DNA from: Pedobacter sandarakinus
GTDB taxonomy: Bacteria > Bacteroidota > Bacteroidia > Sphingobacteriales > Sphingobacteriaceae
Reading direction: 5' to 3'
Assembly (NCBI RefSeq): GCF_026240095.1
Contig: NZ_JAPIVG010000001.1
Span: forward strand, 372,001 to 436,000
Length of the DNA stretch: 64,000 bases
Shown: piece after piece, positions 62,076 through 64,000 of the stretch
Layout of the letters: the number at the start of each line of letters is the position of its first letter
Numbering within the stretch: the first letter of the stretch is position 1
Notes under the pieces: model-generated
What the model was told of the DNA's origin: nothing
Database searches by the model: none
The model's input: the letters and a program-made list of their open reading frames with translations, nothing else
Translations under genes and position numbers: made by a program

Positions 62076-62348
62076 TTACTCTGTTATTGGCTTTTCTTCT
62101 GGCTCGTCTACAGGAACTTCTACCGTTGGATCGGTAATAATTTCTGCGTTTCCATCGCCATCTTTAGCTGCAAAAACTATAGGATATAACATCCAAAGGG
62201 CGCCAACCATTACGAATATTCCTGCTAAAATTTGCATATACCTAGACCAACTTGCTTCATATGCATCTAAAATAAGGTAAGAAACATAAGATAACACGCC
62301 CAGAATAAGCAACAGAACGGCTTTTTGTAGTTTAAGAAGCTTGATCAT
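62076..62348 (-). CDS. Small membrane protein with acidic tail
   Basis: A 90-residue protein with two membrane helices (about 10-30, LLLILGVLSYVSYLI, and 38-60, ILAGIFVMVGALWMLYPIVF) and an acidic C-terminal tail (VEVPVDEPEEKP). No recognised family. Its first 17 bp overlap the next gene upstream (62332-62348), so the two are translationally coupled. They diverge from ileS. Confidence 0.7.
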   Translation of the reverse strand: MIKLLKLQKAVLLLILGVLSYVSYLILDAYEASWSRYMQILAGIFVMVGALWMLYPIVFAAKDGDGNAEIITDPTVEVPVDEPEEKPITE

Positions 62349-62532
62349 GATGAGTTTTTTTTAGTTTGATGATATGAACTAGAACAAATGTGAGTCCAAT
62401 AAGTTCGAGTAGGCCACAGAAATAAAAAGCATACAATACAAAATCGCGATTGGAGGGGCCAGTGAGGGCTAAGATAGGCAGCGCAATGATGGCCAAAACC
62501 ATAAACATTAGCCCGATATTAAATAATTTCAC
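62332..62532 (-). CDS. Small two-helix membrane protein
   Basis: A 66-residue protein beginning at GTG 62532 (MKLFNIGLMFMVLAIIALPI), with helices at about 5-25 and 33-55 and a basic C-terminus (HIIKLKKTHHDQAS). It is coupled by 17-bp overlap to the 90-residue gene, so the products may form one small complex. TAGTTTTG at 62549-62556 is its -7 element. Confidence 0.7.
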   Translation of the reverse strand: MKLFNIGLMFMVLAIIALPILALTGPSNRDFVLYAFYFCGLLELIGLTFVLVHIIKLKKTHHDQAS

Positions 62533-62548
62533 CTTAAAGTATTTACAT

Positions 62549-62585
62549 CAAAACTACCAAATTTGAGCGAAAAAACTTAACTTTG
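62549..62585. promoter_or_regulatory. Divergent promoters of ileS and the small membrane protein pair
   Basis: On minus, TAGTTTTG (62556-62549) precedes the GTG at 62532 by 16 bp. On plus, TAACTTTG (62578-62585) precedes the ileS ATG at 62615 by 29 bp. The two -7 boxes are 21 bp apart, so their upstream elements overlap and the genes probably compete for polymerase. Any -33 match is weak. Confidence 0.55.
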
Positions 62586-62614
62586 CAACCTTAATTTTTT
62601 GAGGTACTTAATTG

Positions 62615-64000
62615 ATGTATAGCGAATTTAAACAATTAGAGCTTGCCAAAATAGGGCAGGAAATACTGGAGTTCTGGAAAAAAGAAAACATCTTTGAAAA
62701 GAGCATTTCTTCTCGTCCGAAATCCAATCCATTTACTTTTTACGAAGGGCCACCGTCTGCCAATGGCATGCCTGGTATTCACCACGTAATGGCTCGTGCT
62801 ATTAAAGATATTTTCTGCCGATATAAAACTCTAAAAGGATACCAGGTAAAACGTAAAGGTGGCTGGGACACTCATGGTTTACCAATAGAACTTGCCGTTG
62901 AAAAAAAACTCGGCATTACCAAAGAAGACATTGGCAAAAAGATTAGTGTTGATGAATACAATGAAGCTTGCCGAACTGAAGTAATGCGCTATACCGATGT
63001 CTGGAACGATCTAACCGAAAAAATGGGATATTGGGTAGATTTAGAAAAGCCTTACATTACCTACGAAAACGAATACATAGAAACACTCTGGTGGATTTTA
63101 AAACAACTCTACGATAAGGGATTTTTATATAAAGGCTATACCGTGCAGCCCTATTCACCTGCTGCAGGTACAGGATTAAGCTCGCACGAGCTAAACCAGC
63201 CCGGCACATATAAAGATGTAAGTGATACAACCATTGTTGCACAGTTCAAAGCCATTACAGCAACTTTACCTGTACAGTTGCAGGCATTTGGAACGGTACA
63301 CTTTTTAGCCTGGACAACCACACCATGGACTTTACCCAGCAATACTGCTTTAACTGTTGGTTCGAAAATAGACTATGTTTTAGTTAAATCTTTTAACCAA
63401 TATACGTTTGAACCGATACAGGTAATTTTAGCGAAAGCATTAGTTGGCAAACAGTTTGGCGGCAAGTATTTTGCTACAGAGGCGGATGAGGACTTTGCAA
63501 ATTTTAAAGCCGAAGACAAAAAAATTCCTTACCGCATTTTAGCCGCTTTTACTGGGGCTGATGTTGTTGATACCAAATACGAGCAATTATTACCGTTGGC
63601 GCTTCCTTACCAAAACGCAGCAGATGCTTTTAGGGTTATTGCCGGCGATTTCGTAACCACAGAAGATGGTACCGGTATTGTACACACCTCTCCTACTTTC
63701 GGTGCTGATGATGCCAGGGTGGCTAAATTGGCTACGCCAGAAGTGCCACCAATGTTAATTTTAGACGATAAGGGAAACCCTGTTCCACTGGTAGATTTAC
63801 AAGGCAAATTTGTAGCGGCTTTAGGCGCAAAATATGGCGGTAAATACGTTAAAAACGAATATTATAAAGACGGTGAAGCGCCAGAAAAATCGGTAGATGT
63901 AGAACTTGCCATCCAATTGAAAGAAGAAAACAAGGCTTTCAAGGTGGAAAAATATGTGCATACTTACCCACACTGCTGGAGGACTGATAAACCTGTGTTA
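62615..64000 (+). CDS. ileS: Isoleucyl-tRNA synthetase, eukaryotic-type (IleRS2-like), C-terminus beyond window
   Basis: IleRS charges tRNA-Ile with isoleucine. 462 residues are present. The class I signature that normally reads HxGH is GIHH here (62774-62785, in NGMPGIHHVMA). FYEGPPSANG, GGWDTHGLPIELAVEKKLGI, LWWILKQLYDKG and YTVQPYSPAAGTGLSSHE resemble the eukaryotic and mupirocin-resistant IleRS2 type, not the usual bacterial IleRS1. The editing domain contains AWTTTPWTLPSNTAL. The ATG at 62615 follows a 5' leader of about 25 nt. The frame is open to the window's end, so KMSKS and the tRNA-binding part are not visible. It is the only ileS seen in the window. Confidence 0.95.
   Translation, partial: MYSEFKQLELAKIGQEILEFWKKENIFEKSISSRPKSNPFTFYEGPPSANGMPGIHHVMARAIKDIFCRYKTLKGYQVKRKGGWDTHGLPIELAVEKKLGITKEDIGKKISVDEYNEACRTEVMRYTDVWNDLTEKMGYWVDLEKPYITYENEYIETLWWILKQLYDKGFLYKGYTVQPYSPAAGTGLSSHELNQPGTYKDVSDTTIVAQFKAITATLPVQLQAFGTVHFLAWTTTPWTLPSNTALTVGSKIDYVLVKSFNQYTFEPIQVILAKALVGKQFGGKYFATEADEDFANFKAEDKKIPYRILAAFTGADVVDTKYEQLLPLALPYQNAADAFRVIAGDFVTTEDGTGIVHTSPTFGADDARVAKLATPEVPPMLILDDKGNPVPLVDLQGKFVAALGAKYGGKYVKNEYYKDGEAPEKSVDVELAIQLKEENKAFKVEKYVHTYPHCWRTDKPVL

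Noticed and set aside
62041..62280. 79-codon plus-strand frame in the region of the small membrane proteins
   Set aside because: It is opposite the 90-residue membrane protein, whose hydrophobic helices and 17-bp overlap with its neighbour make the minus strand the coding one.

Overview
The window looks like a chromosomal segment from a Bacteroidota bacterium of the Sphingobacteriaceae (Pedobacter-like). The evidence is a SusC/SusD polysaccharide locus, several TonB-dependent receptors with N-terminal carboxypeptidase-like domains, a DUF4249 lipoprotein, a triple-tyrosine/LuxR regulator, TAnnTTTG-type -7 promoter elements, AT-rich leaders with no convincing Shine-Dalgarno sites, and typical Bacteroidota gene order (small SurA-like chaperone, SurA, MoxR; mutL, rhomboid, rhomboid, EEP). 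No phage, integrase, transposase, CRISPR array or cas gene is visible. Species assignment is inference.

Layout. 1-8.3 kb: tilS (cut by the left edge) diverges from an OstA-like protein; then rdgB, an unknown protein, a SurA-like chaperone lacking PPIase domains, SurA, MoxR and a small His-rich membrane protein. 8.4-14.5 kb: a GDPD-family protein without its catalytic histidines, a 125-bp tandem repeat array, a twin NTF2-like protein, an M28/glutaminyl-cyclase lipoprotein with cysS, and msrA. 14.8-20.6 kb: a 2OG-Fe(II) oxygenase, a low-GC patch with an orphan membrane protein and a gene remnant, a GH3-C/beta-lactamase serine hydrolase and a YtcJ-like amidohydrolase. 20.9-29.2 kb: mutL, two rhomboids, an EEP protein, a nitroreductase and an MG2/plug-domain protein.

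29.9-47.2 kb, all on the minus strand: a 2-hydroxyacid dehydrogenase, a DUF4249/TonB-receptor pair, a seven-heme cytochrome, and a compact glycan utilisation locus (GH5-CBM, GH30, SusD, SusC, Y_Y_Y-LuxR regulator, SGNH hydrolase) that I predict targets a beta-glucan, perhaps beta-1,6-glucan. 47.4-55.2 kb: two orphan small proteins, a PadR-PspC-outer-membrane-barrel operon with a clear operator, an APC permease and a 54-residue membrane protein. 55.2-64 kb: an oxidoreductase, methyltransferase and UbiA-like group, a cupin gene cut by an amber codon, twin tRNA-Val(UAC) genes, recO, an MMPL/RND exporter, two small membrane proteins, and a eukaryotic-type ileS (cut by the right edge) whose HIGH signature reads GIHH.

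Themes for a second look: the GIHH IleRS; the GDPD pseudoenzyme; a recurrent promoter layout (TTTG, four bases, start codon) that predicts leaderless mRNAs; the PadR operator placed over its own -33 element; the amber-interrupted cupin; and three intergenic repeat families (a 125-bp tandem array with alternating spacers plus two dispersed hairpin families) that fill most of the longer gene-free stretches.
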